A stretch of 46,960 nucleotides of DNA from Herminiimonas sp. (lineage in GTDB: Bacteria; Pseudomonadota; Gammaproteobacteria; Burkholderiales; Burkholderiaceae_D): positions 1 to 46,960 of the forward strand of contig JACMRD010000042.1 in assembly GCA_014376645.1 (NCBI GenBank), written 5' to 3'. Both the position numbers and the translations under genes were made by a program. Below the pieces are notes generated by a model that was not told the origin of the DNA, searched no databases, and saw nothing but the letters and a program-made list of their open reading frames with translations. Of this stretch, positions 35,965 through 46,134 are shown piece after piece (the first letter of the stretch is position 1; each line of letters begins with the position of its first letter).

Positions 35965-37002
35965 ATGCGACAGACCTTGTTGTGGTTCAAGTTTGTCGTC
36001 GTTCTGTCCAGTTTCATCGCGTTGTCAAGCCACGCCGAGACCAGTTCGCGAGCGGGCGACAAGCAGGATGCACAGGCCTGGCTGCGGCGGATTCATACCG
36101 CTGCACAGACATTGAATTATTCCGGAACGTTCGTCTATCAGCAATCGAACCAGATCCGCACATCACGCATCACGCATCTTCTCGAGGGTCGAAACGAGCG
36201 CGAAAAACTTGAAATTCTCGATGGAAAACCACGAGAGTACGTACGCAACAATGAAGAAATCATTTGCTACGTGCCCGAGCTCAAGACGCTGCTGGTCGAG
36301 AAGCGGGTAACCCAAGACGTCTTCCCGGCGATCCTGGCCGCCAATCCCGCCGATCTCGCCGAGCATTATCACATCCGGAAAGCCGAGACCGGGCGCGTCG
36401 CCGGTTTCGATTGCCAGTCCGTGGTGCTCGAGCCAAAGGATAATTTGCGCTACGGCTATAAGCTGTGGGCGGAAAAAACCACGGGTTTGCTGCTGCGGGC
36501 GCAGACGCTGGACGAGCGCGGCGAGGTCGTGGAGCAGATCGCCTTTACCCAGCTCGCCATCGGAAATGTCGACCGGGCCAAGGTCAAGCCGAGTTTTGCG
36601 AACACCGCCGGTTGGCATGTCGAGTACGCCGAAATGGCGGCCGTCACACTGACCGGCTGGAGTGTAAAGGCGATTCCCTCAGGCTTCCGCAAGATTCGGG
36701 AAATGAAGCGTATCGTGTCCGACACGCCGGCACCGCCCGAGCAGGCCTCGAATCGGGTCGCACCGGTGGCGGCGCGGCCAACGCAACGTGAGGTTTCTCA
36801 AATTGTGTACTCCGATGGCCTCGCTGCAATATCAGTTTTCATCGAGCCGATTTCTCAAAGTCGTACGGAAGGATCGATGCAACAGGGTGCAATGAATATC
36901 ACTGGAAAGCGGCAGGGCGATTTTTGGCTTACCATTGTCGGTGAAGTACCCGCGGCCGCCATTAAACAGGTAGCCAACTCGATTGAATTCAAACCTCGAT
37001 AG
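35965..37002 (+). CDS. rseB: Sigma-E regulatory protein RseB (MucB-like)
   Basis: 345 residues with a signal peptide (MRQTLLWFKFVVVLSSFIA...SHAET). The N-terminal domain has the MucB signature (WLRRIHTAAQTLNYSGTFVYQ, GYKLWAEKTTGLLLRAQTLD), and the C-terminal domain ends with the conserved VANSIEF. RseB binds periplasmic RseA and shields it from proteolysis, and it is thought to sense lipopolysaccharide or lipid. Five bases separate it from rseA. Confidence 0.93.
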   Translation: MRQTLLWFKFVVVLSSFIALSSHAETSSRAGDKQDAQAWLRRIHTAAQTLNYSGTFVYQQSNQIRTSRITHLLEGRNEREKLEILDGKPREYVRNNEEIICYVPELKTLLVEKRVTQDVFPAILAANPADLAEHYHIRKAETGRVAGFDCQSVVLEPKDNLRYGYKLWAEKTTGLLLRAQTLDERGEVVEQIAFTQLAIGNVDRAKVKPSFANTAGWHVEYAEMAAVTLTGWSVKAIPSGFRKIREMKRIVSDTPAPPEQASNRVAPVAARPTQREVSQIVYSDGLAAISVFIEPISQSRTEGSMQQGAMNITGKRQGDFWLTIVGEVPAAAIKQVANSIEFKPR

Positions 37003-37021
37003 CGAAGCTCAAAGCGTGTTC

Positions 37022-38509
37022 ATGAAACCAATTTCCTCTACCCGAAATCGACTCGTTTCATTCTTCTTAGGCGCCGCAAGCGCCTTTTTCGTGCCTGCCG
37101 TACTCATGGTTGCCGCTGCCCCGGCAAGTGCCGCCGCCGTGGCCGGCCTGCCCGACTTCACGGACCTGGTCGAACGCACCGGCCCAGCGGTAGTCAACAT
37201 CCGCACCACGGAAAAGGTCAAGCCGGGTCAGCCCGGTAACGGGACTGCCGAAGACGAGGAAATGCAAGAGTTCTTCAAGCGCTTCTTCGGCGTGCCGATG
37301 CCGAAGCAGCCGCAACCGAATGTTCCGACGCCGCGCGGGCGCAAGCCCGTGCCGCAGCCGGACGAGGAAACCCCGCGCGGCGTCGGTTCCGGCTTCATCA
37401 TTTCCGCCGACGGCTACGTGATGACCAATGCCCATGTGGTCGATGGGGCCGACGAAGTCTATGTCACGCTGACTGACAAGCGGGAATTCAAGGCCAGGAT
37501 CATCGGCGCCGACAAACGCTCTGACGTAGCGCTGGTCAAAATCGATGGCAGCAATTTGCCACGGCTGGCGCTGGGTGATTCAAACAAGATCCGGGTCGGC
37601 GAGTGGGTCATCGCCATTGGTTCGCCGTTCGGACTCGACAACACGGTTACGGCCGGCATCGTTTCTGCCAAGGCGCGCGATACCGGTGACTACCTGCCGT
37701 TGATCCAGACCGACGTTGCGGTCAATCCGGGTAACTCCGGCGGTCCGCTGATCAACATGCGCGGGGAAGTCATCGGGATCAATTCCCAGATCTACAGCCG
37801 CTCCGGCGGTTACATGGGGATTTCATTTGCCGTCCCGATCGACGAGGCGATGCGGGTGTCGGACCAGCTCAAGTCATCCGGCCGGGTCACGCGCGGGCGG
37901 ATCGGCGTGCAGATCGGCGAAGTGACGAAGGAAGTTGCCGAGTCGCTTGGCCTGACGAAGGCGCAGGGGGCGCTGGTATCGCGGGTCGAGCCGGGCGGTC
38001 CTGCTGAAAAAGGTGGGGTTGAGGCTGGCGACATCATTCTGAAATTCAACGGTATGGCAATCGAGAAATCGAGCGATCTTCCCCGGATGGTCGGCAGCAT
38101 CAAGCCGGGAACGCGCTCCATTATCACTGTCTGGCGTAAGGGTGCGACCCGCGATCTGCCTCTGACGGTCACCGAGCTGGAGCCGGAAAAGGTAGCGAAG
38201 CGAGATGACAAGAAAGCCAAGCCGGAAGCCTTGGCCAATGCACTGGGCCTGGTAGTCACCGATCTGGCTGAAGCGCAACGCAAGGAATTGCGCGTCGATG
38301 GTGGCGTCGTGGTCGAAACCGCCGAGGGCACCAGTGCCCGTGCCGGTTTTCGCGTCGGCGATGTCATCCTGCGGCTCAACAACATCGACATCAAGGATGC
38401 CAAGCAATTCAACGCATTGGTAGCGAAGCTGGAGTCGAAGAAACTGGCCGTCCTGCTGGTGCGCCGGGGCGACTCCACGCAATTCGTGCCGTTGCGGCCC
38501 GGTAGCTGA
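37022..38509 (+). CDS. mucD: Periplasmic serine protease MucD (DegP/HtrA family)
   Basis: 495 residues from the ATG at 37022, which opens a signal peptide (AAAPASAAA cleavage region). The protease triad is visible: MTNAHVVDGAD (His), SDVALVKI (Asp), NPGNSGGPLINM (Ser). Two PDZ domains follow (about 290 to 385 and 400 to 490). It degrades misfolded envelope proteins and dampens the sigma-E response in Pseudomonas. It is the fourth gene of the rpoE operon. The track's TTG start at 36983 overlaps rseB. Confidence 0.94.
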   Translation: MKPISSTRNRLVSFFLGAASAFFVPAVLMVAAAPASAAAVAGLPDFTDLVERTGPAVVNIRTTEKVKPGQPGNGTAEDEEMQEFFKRFFGVPMPKQPQPNVPTPRGRKPVPQPDEETPRGVGSGFIISADGYVMTNAHVVDGADEVYVTLTDKREFKARIIGADKRSDVALVKIDGSNLPRLALGDSNKIRVGEWVIAIGSPFGLDNTVTAGIVSAKARDTGDYLPLIQTDVAVNPGNSGGPLINMRGEVIGINSQIYSRSGGYMGISFAVPIDEAMRVSDQLKSSGRVTRGRIGVQIGEVTKEVAESLGLTKAQGALVSRVEPGGPAEKGGVEAGDIILKFNGMAIEKSSDLPRMVGSIKPGTRSIITVWRKGATRDLPLTVTELEPEKVAKRDDKKAKPEALANALGLVVTDLAEAQRKELRVDGGVVVETAEGTSARAGFRVGDVILRLNNIDIKDAKQFNALVAKLESKKLAVLLVRRGDSTQFVPLRPGS

Positions 38510-38582
38510 TCGAGCCGGTCGGCAATCGACAATCGGTCCAGACCGGTTTCGCCTGCCGGTCGAATTCTCGAGGTGCGCGTCG

Positions 38583-38957
38583 ATGCTGATTGCCTTCATC
38601 CTTTACAGCCGGAGCTACTGTCATCTGTGTGACGACATGCATACTGCGCTCGACCAATTTTCGGATCGTTTCCGTTTCACGATCGAGACGCTGGATGTCG
38701 ATGCTGACCCGGTTTTGCTGGAAAGATATGATGAAAAGGTACCAGTCCTGGTGGGGCGTCTATTCGACGGGTCGCTGCAGGAGCTCTGCCATTATTTTCT
38801 CGATATCGCTACCGTCGAGGCTTTTCTCTGTGACGCCAATGCCATGTCCTCCATCGGATCGGCCGTACCGGGGGATCGGCCGGGCGAGCCTCGACCGGGC
38901 GGACATCACGATTTCACGGGCGTTTCCCCCCGGAATCCGTTAAAATGCCCCGACTGA
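38583..38957 (+). CDS. Glutaredoxin-like protein (DUF836 type)
   Basis: 124 residues. It has FILYSRSYCHLCDDMHTAL, a CxxC thioredoxin-fold active site, then VDADPVLLERYDEKVPVL with the cis-proline VPVL, and GSLQELCHYFLD. The core is about 80 residues, followed by a low-complexity tail rich in Gly and Pro. The GAGG site lies about nine bases before the ATG. It sits at the end of the sigma-E operon, as in many betaproteobacteria, and may contribute to thiol repair. Confidence 0.82.
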   Translation: MLIAFILYSRSYCHLCDDMHTALDQFSDRFRFTIETLDVDADPVLLERYDEKVPVLVGRLFDGSLQELCHYFLDIATVEAFLCDANAMSSIGSAVPGDRPGEPRPGGHHDFTGVSPRNPLKCPD

Positions 38958-38971
38958 ACACCCCTCTTCAC

Positions 38972-39015
38972 AAAGGCGCTCGTCTGGGAGATATTCCCGA
39001 TGTCAGCGCCTTTTT
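38972..39015 (+). terminator. Intrinsic terminator between the glutaredoxin gene and lepA
   Basis: AAAGGCGCT pairs with AGCGCCTTT across a 24-base loop that itself contains GGGA-GATAT-TCCC, and the 3' arm runs into five T. It covers the alternative lepA start at 39000 and its ribosome-binding site, which argues that translation of lepA begins downstream, or that the structure controls it. Confidence 0.7.
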
Positions 39016-39050
39016 CGCAACCGCAGTGCGCGCAACACGTTGAAACCTCC

Positions 39051-40844
39051 ATGAATAACATCCGCAACTTTTCCATCATCGCGCATATCGACCACGGCAA
39101 ATCGACACTTGCAGATCGAATCATCCAGCTATGCGGCGGGTTATCCGACCGCGAAATGGAGGCCCAGGTGCTCGATTCGATGGACATCGAACGCGAACGC
39201 GGCATCACGATCAAGGCGCAGACAGCTGCTCTGAGCTACAAGGCACGCGATGGTCAGGTCTACAACCTGAACCTGATCGATACGCCGGGCCATGTCGATT
39301 TCAGCTACGAAGTCAGCCGCTCGCTGTCGGCCTGCGAGGGTGCCTTGCTGGTGGTCGATGCTTCCCAGGGCGTCGAAGCCCAAACGGTAGCCAATTGCTA
39401 CACCGCGCTCGACCTCGGGGTCGAGGTGGTCCCGGTCTTGAACAAGATTGATCTGCCTTCCGCCGATCCCGACAATGCGATCGCGGAAATCGAGGAAGTC
39501 ATCGGCATCGATGCCTCGGAAGCGGTGCATTGCTCGGCAAAGACGGGTCTCGGCGTCCAGGATGTGCTGGAGTCGCTGATTGTCAAGGTGCCGCCACCGA
39601 AGGGCGACGCCAGTGCGCCACTGCAGGCATTGATCGTCGACTCCTGGTTCGATAACTATGTCGGCGTGGTCATGCTGGTACGGGTGGTCAACGGCACACT
39701 GCGGCCAAAGGACAAGATTCTGCTCATGGCCAGCGGTACCCAGCATCTGACCGAAAACGTCGGTGTCTTCACGCCAAAGTCGCTGTCGCGCGATGCGCTG
39801 GCTGCAGGCCAGGTCGGATTCATCATTGCCGGCATCAAGGAATTGAAGGCGGCCAAGGTTGGCGACACCGTCACCCTGGCGGCGCGTCCCGCCGCAAAGG
39901 CGTTGCCCGGTTTCAAGGAAGTCCAGCCACAGGTCTTCGCTGGCCTGTTCCCGGTCGAGGCCAATCAATACGATGCCCTGCGCGACTCGCTGGAAAAATT
40001 GAAATTGAACGACGCGGCGCTGCAGTACGAGCCGGAAGTCTCACAGGCACTGGGTTTCGGTTTTCGTTGCGGATTTCTGGGCTTGCTGCACATGGAAATC
40101 GTGCAGGAACGTCTAGAGCGCGAATTCGACATGGACCTGATCACCACTGCGCCTACCGTGATCTATGAAGTGGTGCTGCGTGATGGCAGCATCCTGATGG
40201 TCGATAATCCATCGAAGATGCCAGACCCGTCGAAAATCGAGGAAATCCGCGAGCCGATCGTGACGGTCAATCTTTACATGCCGCAGGAGTATGTCGGCTC
40301 GGTCATCACGCTGTGCACCCAGAAGCGCGGTAACCAGATCGACATGAACTACCACGGCAAGCAGGTCAAGTTGACCTATGAAATGCCGATGGCCGAGATT
40401 GTGCTCGATTTTTTCGACAAGCTGAAATCGACCTCGCGCGGTTACGCGTCGATGGATTATGAATTCAAGGAGTACCGCAGCGCCGACGTGGTCAAGGTCG
40501 ACATGCTGATCAATGCCGAAAAAGTCGATGCCCTGGCGATCATCGTGCACCGTTCCAACAGTCAGTACCGGGGACGTGCCGTGGCCGCCAAAATGCGTGA
40601 GCTGATCCCGCGCCAGATGTTCGACGTCGCTATCCAGGCTGCCATCGGCGCCAACATCATCTCGCGTGAAAACGTAAAGGCCTTGCGCAAGAACGTTCTG
40701 GCCAAATGTTACGGTGGTGATATCAGCCGAAAGCGCAAGCTGCTGGAAAAACAGAAGGCGGGCAAGAAACGGATGAAGCAAGTTGGTTCGGTAGAAATCC
40801 CGCAAGAAGCATTCCTGGCAATTTTACAAGTGGACGACAATTAA
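39051..40844 (+). CDS. lepA: Elongation factor 4 (LepA)
   Basis: 597 residues. The start [19 protein letters not shown] matches family N-termini. GTPase motifs are [21 protein letters not shown] and NKIDLPSA. The specific C-terminal domain is present (RREKL-like [22 protein letters not shown]...GKKRMKQVG). LepA back-translocates or remodels stalled ribosomes. The track's longer start at 39000 has GGGAG at nine bases but falls in a terminator hairpin, so I prefer 39051. Confidence 0.94.
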   Translation: MNNIRNFSIIAHIDHGKSTLADRIIQLCGGLSDREMEAQVLDSMDIERERGITIKAQTAALSYKARDGQVYNLNLIDTPGHVDFSYEVSRSLSACEGALLVVDASQGVEAQTVANCYTALDLGVEVVPVLNKIDLPSADPDNAIAEIEEVIGIDASEAVHCSAKTGLGVQDVLESLIVKVPPPKGDASAPLQALIVDSWFDNYVGVVMLVRVVNGTLRPKDKILLMASGTQHLTENVGVFTPKSLSRDALAAGQVGFIIAGIKELKAAKVGDTVTLAARPAAKALPGFKEVQPQVFAGLFPVEANQYDALRDSLEKLKLNDAALQYEPEVSQALGFGFRCGFLGLLHMEIVQERLEREFDMDLITTAPTVIYEVVLRDGSILMVDNPSKMPDPSKIEEIREPIVTVNLYMPQEYVGSVITLCTQKRGNQIDMNYHGKQVKLTYEMPMAEIVLDFFDKLKSTSRGYASMDYEFKEYRSADVVKVDMLINAEKVDALAIIVHRSNSQYRGRAVAAKMRELIPRQMFDVAIQAAIGANIISRENVKALRKNVLAKCYGGDISRKRKLLEKQKAGKKRMKQVGSVEIPQEAFLAILQVDDN

Positions 40845-41755
40845 TGAATCTGCAAGCTCTTCTTGGTAACTTTGCTCTCATCCTGTTCGGTCTGACCGTC
40901 GCCACCGGGGTGATCTGGTGCTTGGACGTGTTCTATCTGGCACCGCAACGCCGCGCCAGGGCAAATCTGGCCCTGGCCGAATTCGATGCGCGTACCGTAC
41001 GGTTGCAGACCGACGGTATCAAGACCGAAGACCGGGTGCGTGCAGCCCTGGAGTCGGGCATGCTGCGGCAGCCGACCTGGATCGAATATTCGGGCAGTTT
41101 TTTTCCGGTGTTGCTGTTGGTGTTCATGCTGCGCTCGTTTCTGTATGAGCCGTTCAAGATACCGTCGAGCTCGATGGTGCCGACGTTGGCGGTGGGCGAT
41201 CTAATTCTCGTGAACAAATTTATCTACGGCATACGACTACCGATTCTCAACAAAAAAATCATCCAGATTAACGACCCCCAGCGTGGTGATGTCATGGTAT
41301 TCAAGTATCCGAAAGACATGTCGCTCGATTACATCAAGCGGGTCGTGGGCGTGCCAGGTGACAAAATACTGTATAAAAACAAGCGCTTGACGGTAAATGG
41401 CCAGGCGTTGCCGTACGTTGCTCTTCCGGATTACCTGGATGAAGAGCGCTTGTCTTATTCAAAACAGTTCAGGGAAAACCTGACTGGGCGAGAGCACAAC
41501 ATCCTCAATGACGAGAACGCGCCGTCGTATGTACAAAATCCAGATGCTTTTCCGCAACACGAGTTGTGCAGCTATAACGCCGAGGGGTTTGCCTGCACCG
41601 TCCCCGCTGGACATTACTTCATGATGGGGGATAATCGTGACAACAGCCTCGATAGTCGCTACTGGGGTTTTGTACCAGATAAAAACATTGTGGGAAAAGC
41701 ATTCTTCGTTTGGATGAATTTGAGCAACATCAAACGAATCGGCAGTTTTCAGTAA
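40844..41755 (+). CDS. lepB: Signal peptidase I
   Basis: 303 residues. Two N-terminal membrane helices (about 5 to 27 and 83 to 102) are followed by the catalytic serine in SSSMVPTLAVGD and the general-base lysine in DYIKRVVGVPGD, then MGDNRDNSLDSRYWGFVP. It removes signal peptides from exported proteins, on the periplasmic side. Its ATG shares a base with the lepA stop codon, and the pairing is the usual lepA-lepB operon. Confidence 0.95.
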   Translation: MNLQALLGNFALILFGLTVATGVIWCLDVFYLAPQRRARANLALAEFDARTVRLQTDGIKTEDRVRAALESGMLRQPTWIEYSGSFFPVLLLVFMLRSFLYEPFKIPSSSMVPTLAVGDLILVNKFIYGIRLPILNKKIIQINDPQRGDVMVFKYPKDMSLDYIKRVVGVPGDKILYKNKRLTVNGQALPYVALPDYLDEERLSYSKQFRENLTGREHNILNDENAPSYVQNPDAFPQHELCSYNAEGFACTVPAGHYFMMGDNRDNSLDSRYWGFVPDKNIVGKAFFVWMNLSNIKRIGSFQ

Positions 41756-41772
41756 TCGGCTAGGGGGCAGGC

Positions 41773-42159
41773 ATGAGGTTGGCTTCGACAAGGCATGAGC
41801 GTGGCATTACGCTGTTCGGTTTGATCTTCGTGTTGGCGCTCCTGGGTGCGATCGGGGTCATCGCGATGAAAATCGTACCAACCGTGATCGAATACAGTGC
41901 CATCAAAAAAGCCATTCTGGCTGCCCGGGACGGCGCCACGACGCCGCGTGAGGTCCAGTCGGCTTTCGACAAGCGCGCTGAAGTCGGCTACATCGACGCA
42001 ATTGGCGGTAAAGATCTGGTCATCGTGAAAAACGGCTCGACTTTCGACGTTAGCTTTGCGTACGACAAGAAAATCCCTCTCTTCGGTCCTGCCAGCATCC
42101 TGCTCGAATATGAAGGCACCACCGCGAATACGGGCCCGACGAAGAAAGCAATTGAATGA
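41773..42159 (+). CDS. DUF4845 membrane protein
   Basis: 128 residues. A single N-terminal membrane helix follows a short basic leader ([30 protein letters not shown]), rather like a pilin-type N-terminus, and then a periplasmic domain with [12 protein letters not shown]. Proteins of this family lie between lepB and rnc in many beta- and gammaproteobacteria, and their function is unknown. The ribosome-binding site is GGGGGCAGG. Confidence 0.85.
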   Translation: MRLASTRHERGITLFGLIFVLALLGAIGVIAMKIVPTVIEYSAIKKAILAARDGATTPREVQSAFDKRAEVGYIDAIGGKDLVIVKNGSTFDVSFAYDKKIPLFGPASILLEYEGTTANTGPTKKAIE

Positions 42160-42178
42160 GGACTTCACAGTAAATCGC

Positions 42179-43147
42179 ATGGATGTCACGGTACTGCAGA
42201 CCAGGCTTGGCCACACGTTCTTGGATGCTGCGTTGTTGCAGCAGGCCCTGACGCATCGCAGCCACAGCAGCCTGCACAACGAGCGCCTGGAATTCCTCGG
42301 CGACTCGATTCTTAATTGCGTGGTGGCCTCCCTGCTGTTCGATCGCTATGCCAAGATCGACGAAGGCGATCTCTCGCGCCTGCGTGCCAATCTGGTCAAG
42401 CAGCAATCCTTGTACGAGATCGCGCAACGACTGGAACTCTCGCAGTTCCTCAGGCTTGGCGAGGGTGAATTGAAGTCGGGCGGGTTTCGGCGTCCTTCTA
42501 TCCTGGCCGATACGCTCGAGGCGCTTTTCGGCGCCATTTTTTTGGATGCCGGATTCAACGCCGCGCGCGATGTGATCCGCTCGCTCTACATCCCGATCCT
42601 CGATACGGTCGACCCGAAAACGCTGGGTAAGGATGCCAAGACGCTCTTGCAGGAATACTTGCAGGGCAAGAAAATTGCACTACCTCAGTACAACGTGGTG
42701 GCGACCCACGGTGCGGCCCACAACCAGGAGTTCGAAATCGAATGTCTGGTGCCCAAGCTCGGCATCCAGGTATTCGGCACTGGCGGCAGTCGCCGCGCGG
42801 GTGAACAGGTGGCCGCCAAATTGGCATTGGAGGCAGTGCAGCTTGCTCTGGTTAAAAGCCCCGGCGCACCGCGCCGCGCCAAGCCGCGGACTGCGCAGCT
42901 GAAGCTGGCAGGAATCGCCACCATTCAGCCGGACACACCGGGCGATGCCGTGACGCCGCGTACGGTCCGGTCGGGGACAAAAAACGAGGCAAAGCCCGAC
43001 ATCCCCGCGACGTTGCCCGAAGCGCCAGTGTCACCTGAGAGCACCGCAGGCGAATCGAAGCCGGCCATTCCAACCACCGAATCATCCGCAGACACGCTCG
43101 CGGCCGAATCGTCAAAACCAGCTGCACCTCAATCGAAGACCGCATGA
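42179..43147 (+). CDS. rnc: Ribonuclease III
   Basis: 322 residues, against about 225 in E. coli. The catalytic domain has [14 protein letters not shown] and the later acidic site in [18 protein letters not shown]. The double-stranded-RNA-binding domain lies near 150 to 225 ([14 protein letters not shown] ... [13 protein letters not shown]). About 95 residues of Pro/Ala/Thr/Glu-rich tail follow, probably disordered. The ATG at 42179 has no close ribosome-binding site, so a TTG at 42152 is possible. It overlaps era by four bases. Confidence 0.93.
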   Translation: MDVTVLQTRLGHTFLDAALLQQALTHRSHSSLHNERLEFLGDSILNCVVASLLFDRYAKIDEGDLSRLRANLVKQQSLYEIAQRLELSQFLRLGEGELKSGGFRRPSILADTLEALFGAIFLDAGFNAARDVIRSLYIPILDTVDPKTLGKDAKTLLQEYLQGKKIALPQYNVVATHGAAHNQEFEIECLVPKLGIQVFGTGGSRRAGEQVAAKLALEAVQLALVKSPGAPRRAKPRTAQLKLAGIATIQPDTPGDAVTPRTVRSGTKNEAKPDIPATLPEAPVSPESTAGESKPAIPTTESSADTLAAESSKPAAPQSKTA

Positions 43148-44073
43148 CCCATATCGCCTTGCCTGCCGTACCCTCCGCCGCGGATTCCCCCGCTGATTTC
43201 CGATGTGGCTACATCGCCATCGTTGGCCGTCCGAACGTGGGCAAATCGACCCTGATGAATGCCCTGATCGGCGCCAAGGTCAGCATCACCTCGCGCAAGG
43301 CGCAGACCACGCGCCATCGCATCACCGGGATCCAGACAATCGATTCGACGCAATTCATCTACGTCGATACGCCCGGCTTTCAGACCCGCCATTCAAATGC
43401 GCTCAACAAGACACTGAACCGAACGGTGACCAACACACTGACGGCCTCGGACGTGATCCTGTTCCTGATCGAGGCCGGCACCTTCGGTGCCGCCGATCAG
43501 CAGGTGCTGGATCTGATTCCGGCGAGCGTACCGTGCATCCTGGTGATTAACAAGGCTGACCGCATCAAGGACAAGGCAGTCCTGCTGCCGTTTGCCCAGC
43601 AGATCGCGGCCAAGCACGATTTCGCAGCCGTCGTGCCGGTATCGGCGACCCTGCGCTTCCAGCTCGATAATTTGCAGGGCGAAATCAAGGGTCGCCTACC
43701 GCTGAATCCGCCGATCTTCGGTGCCGACGACATCACCGACCGCAGCGAAAAATTTCTCGCCGCCGAAATCGTCCGCGAAAAAGTTTTCCGCTTCGTCGGC
43801 GACGAACTGCCTTACACCAGTACGGTCGTGATCGAAAAATTCGAACAAGAGGGCGATCTGCGGCGTGTTTTCGCCGCCATCCTGGTCGAGCGCGACACCC
43901 ACAAATCGATGGTCATCGGTCAGAAGGGCGCGCGGCTGAAAGATATTTCGACCCAGGCCAGGCTGGACATGGCGCGCCTGTTCGGTGGGCCGGTCTATCT
44001 GGAAATCTGGGTCAAGGTCAAGTCCGGCTGGGCCGACAACGAAGCCGGCCTGCGCGCCTACGGGTACGAGTGA
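43144..44073 (+). CDS. era: GTPase Era
   Basis: 309 residues. G1 is [17 protein letters not shown]3 DTPGF, G4 NKAD, and the C-terminal KH domain has [20 protein letters not shown]. Era binds the 3' end of 16S rRNA and checks small-subunit maturation, a fitting neighbour for RNase III. It overlaps rnc (ATGA) and probably recO. Confidence 0.96.
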   Translation: MTHIALPAVPSAADSPADFRCGYIAIVGRPNVGKSTLMNALIGAKVSITSRKAQTTRHRITGIQTIDSTQFIYVDTPGFQTRHSNALNKTLNRTVTNTLTASDVILFLIEAGTFGAADQQVLDLIPASVPCILVINKADRIKDKAVLLPFAQQIAAKHDFAAVVPVSATLRFQLDNLQGEIKGRLPLNPPIFGADDITDRSEKFLAAEIVREKVFRFVGDELPYTSTVVIEKFEQEGDLRRVFAAILVERDTHKSMVIGQKGARLKDISTQARLDMARLFGGPVYLEIWVKVKSGWADNEAGLRAYGYE

Positions 44074-44084
44074 TCAAAGGATCA

Positions 44085-44951
44085 ATGGCTTTTTCCGAGA
44101 GCGACAACGGCATGCAGCGCGACGGCAGCAAGACGCTCCCGGCGTCGGACGCGCTCGCGTCCCCCCGGATCGAGGAACCAAGTATCTCCAACGCCAAGCC
44201 TGTCCGCCGTCCGATCCGGGCGGCGAAACCCGTGGCGAAGGATCATCGGGTTGCCGGCCAGCCCGGCTTCGTGCTGCATAGTTACCCGTACAAGGAAACC
44301 AGCCTGATCGTCGACGTTTTCACACGTGAGCATGGACGGATCGCTCTGGTGGCCAAGGGCGCCAAGCGGCCGCTTTCCAAATTGCGGGGTGTCCTGCAGA
44401 CCTTCCAGCCGCTGTCGGTCGGCTGGAGCGGCAAATCTGAAATCCGCACGCTGACCGGCGCCGAATGGGTCGGCGGCATGCTGCCGCTGGAAAAAAGTGC
44501 GCTGCTGTGCGGCTTCTATCTGAACGAATTGCTGTTCAAGATGCTGGCCCGTGACGATCCGCATCCGGCACTTTTTGATCACTATGTCGCCACGTTGAAC
44601 CAGTTGGCGCACCAGGAACCCGCGCCGATCGTGCTGCGCAAATTCGAGCGGGCGCTGCTCAAGGAAACCGGTGTCGGCGGCGATTTCACCTTCTGCACCA
44701 GCACCCGCAGCGCCGTGAATCCAGACGGGATGTACGTGATCGAGCCCGAGCGCGGTGTGCGTCTGGCCACGCCATCCGATACGGCGCCGCGGGTATCCGG
44801 CAAGACCTTGCAGGACATGGCGCACGAAGATTACAGTGACACCACCACCCAGACGCAGAGTAAATTCCTGATGCGTTTTTTGCTGGCCCACCACCTTGGC
44901 GGCACCCCGCTCAACACGCGTCAGATTCTGATAGATTTGATGCAGTTATAG
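44085..44951 (+). CDS. recO: DNA repair protein RecO
   Basis: 288 residues from the ATG at 44085; a GTG at 44070 that overlaps the era stop is the alternative. The OB-fold begins near residue 60 ([33 protein letters not shown]), so there is a low-complexity N-terminal extension of roughly 55 residues. The helical C-terminal domain follows. The four-cysteine zinc site of some RecO proteins is not evident. RecO helps load RecA on SSB-coated DNA. Confidence 0.9.
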   Translation: MAFSESDNGMQRDGSKTLPASDALASPRIEEPSISNAKPVRRPIRAAKPVAKDHRVAGQPGFVLHSYPYKETSLIVDVFTREHGRIALVAKGAKRPLSKLRGVLQTFQPLSVGWSGKSEIRTLTGAEWVGGMLPLEKSALLCGFYLNELLFKMLARDDPHPALFDHYVATLNQLAHQEPAPIVLRKFERALLKETGVGGDFTFCTSTRSAVNPDGMYVIEPERGVRLATPSDTAPRVSGKTLQDMAHEDYSDTTTQTQSKFLMRFLLAHHLGGTPLNTRQILIDLMQL

Positions 44952-44968
44952 ACTTTCCAAGAGCGACC

Positions 44969-45742
44969 ATGAGCTTTCTGCAACCCCAGGGGTCGAGCCT
45001 CGATCTCGGCGTCAACATCGATCACGTTGCCACCTTGCGCAACGCGCGCGGCACCGCTTATCCCGATCCGATCCAGGCAGCGCTGCTGGCTGAAGAGGCC
45101 GGCGCCGATGCGATCACGCTGCATCTGCGCGAAGACCGCCGCCATATCAAGGATGCCGATGTCGAAGCGATCCGGCCGCTGCTGCGCACGCGAATGAATC
45201 TCGAATCGGCGGTCACCGCCGAGATGATCGATTTCGCCTGTCGCATCAAGCCGCAGGATGTCTGCTTGGTGCCGGAGCGGCGCGAAGAAGTCACGACCGA
45301 GGGCGGGCTGGATGTGATCCGCTATTTCAATCAGGTCAAGGCAGCGATCGCCCAGTTAAAGCAACAGGGTATCCGCGTGAGCCTGTTCATCGATCCCGCA
45401 GCAGACCAGATTCAGGCCGCGGCGGAAGCCGGCGCGCCGGTGATCGAGTTGCATACCGGCCAGTATGCCCACGCGGTCGAGCCGGCCGTGCTCGCACGCG
45501 AACTCGAGCGCGTGCGCAGCGCGGCTGCGATCGGCGTGCGGCATGGTTTGAAGGTCAATGCCGGCCATGGCCTGCACTTCACGAATGCGCAGCCGATCGC
45601 CGCCATCGATGACATCACCGAGCTCAATATCGGACACGCGATCGTCGCCCATGCGGTCTTCGTCGGCTGGCAAGCGGCAGTACGCGAGATGAAGGCCTTG
45701 GTGGTCCAGGCGCGCCTTGCCGCCCACGGCCCGGTGAAATGA
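44969..45742 (+). CDS. pdxJ: Pyridoxine 5'-phosphate synthase PdxJ
   Basis: 257 residues. [17 protein letters not shown] holds the N-terminal substrate and catalytic residues, [12 protein letters not shown] and [16 protein letters not shown] the middle, and [11 protein letters not shown] the late phosphate site. It joins 1-deoxyxylulose-5-phosphate and aminoacetone phosphate to make PNP, the B6 precursor. It overlaps acpS by four bases. Confidence 0.96.
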   Translation: MSFLQPQGSSLDLGVNIDHVATLRNARGTAYPDPIQAALLAEEAGADAITLHLREDRRHIKDADVEAIRPLLRTRMNLESAVTAEMIDFACRIKPQDVCLVPERREEVTTEGGLDVIRYFNQVKAAIAQLKQQGIRVSLFIDPAADQIQAAAEAGAPVIELHTGQYAHAVEPAVLARELERVRSAAAIGVRHGLKVNAGHGLHFTNAQPIAAIDDITELNIGHAIVAHAVFVGWQAAVREMKALVVQARLAAHGPVK

Positions 45743-46134
45743 TCTACGGTATCGGCACCGACATCATCCGGATTGCCAGGATCGGAGCCGCGCTGGAACG
45801 CAACGGCGATCGCTTCGCCGCGAAGATCCTGGGACCGGAAGAACTGGCGAAATACCATGCACGCAGCGCGCGTGTCAAAGCGCGCGGCATCCGCTTTCTC
45901 GCTACCCGGTTCGCTGCAAAGGAAGCCTTTTCAAAAGCCATCGGGCTAGGCATGCGCATGCCGATGACCTGGCGCGCCATGCAGGTGCTCAACGCACCGA
46001 GTGGCAAGCCGCAAGCCGTCACCAGCGGCGTGCTGCAGGCGTTCATGACGCTGCACGGCCTGAGCGCGCAAGTGACGATTACCGATGAAGACGACTATGC
46101 AGTGGCCTTCGTCATCGTGGAGAAAAAAGAATGA
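45739..46134 (+). CDS. acpS: Holo-ACP synthase AcpS
   Basis: 131 residues. [16 protein letters not shown] carries the first Mg-binding Asp, and [16 protein letters not shown] the second acidic residue and the catalytic Lys. It transfers phosphopantetheine from CoA to the serine of ACP, encoded about 13 kb to the left. The start and stop overlap pdxJ and nagZ (ATGA at both ends). Confidence 0.95.
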   Translation: MIYGIGTDIIRIARIGAALERNGDRFAAKILGPEELAKYHARSARVKARGIRFLATRFAAKEAFSKAIGLGMRMPMTWRAMQVLNAPSGKPQAVTSGVLQAFMTLHGLSAQVTITDEDDYAVAFVIVEKKE

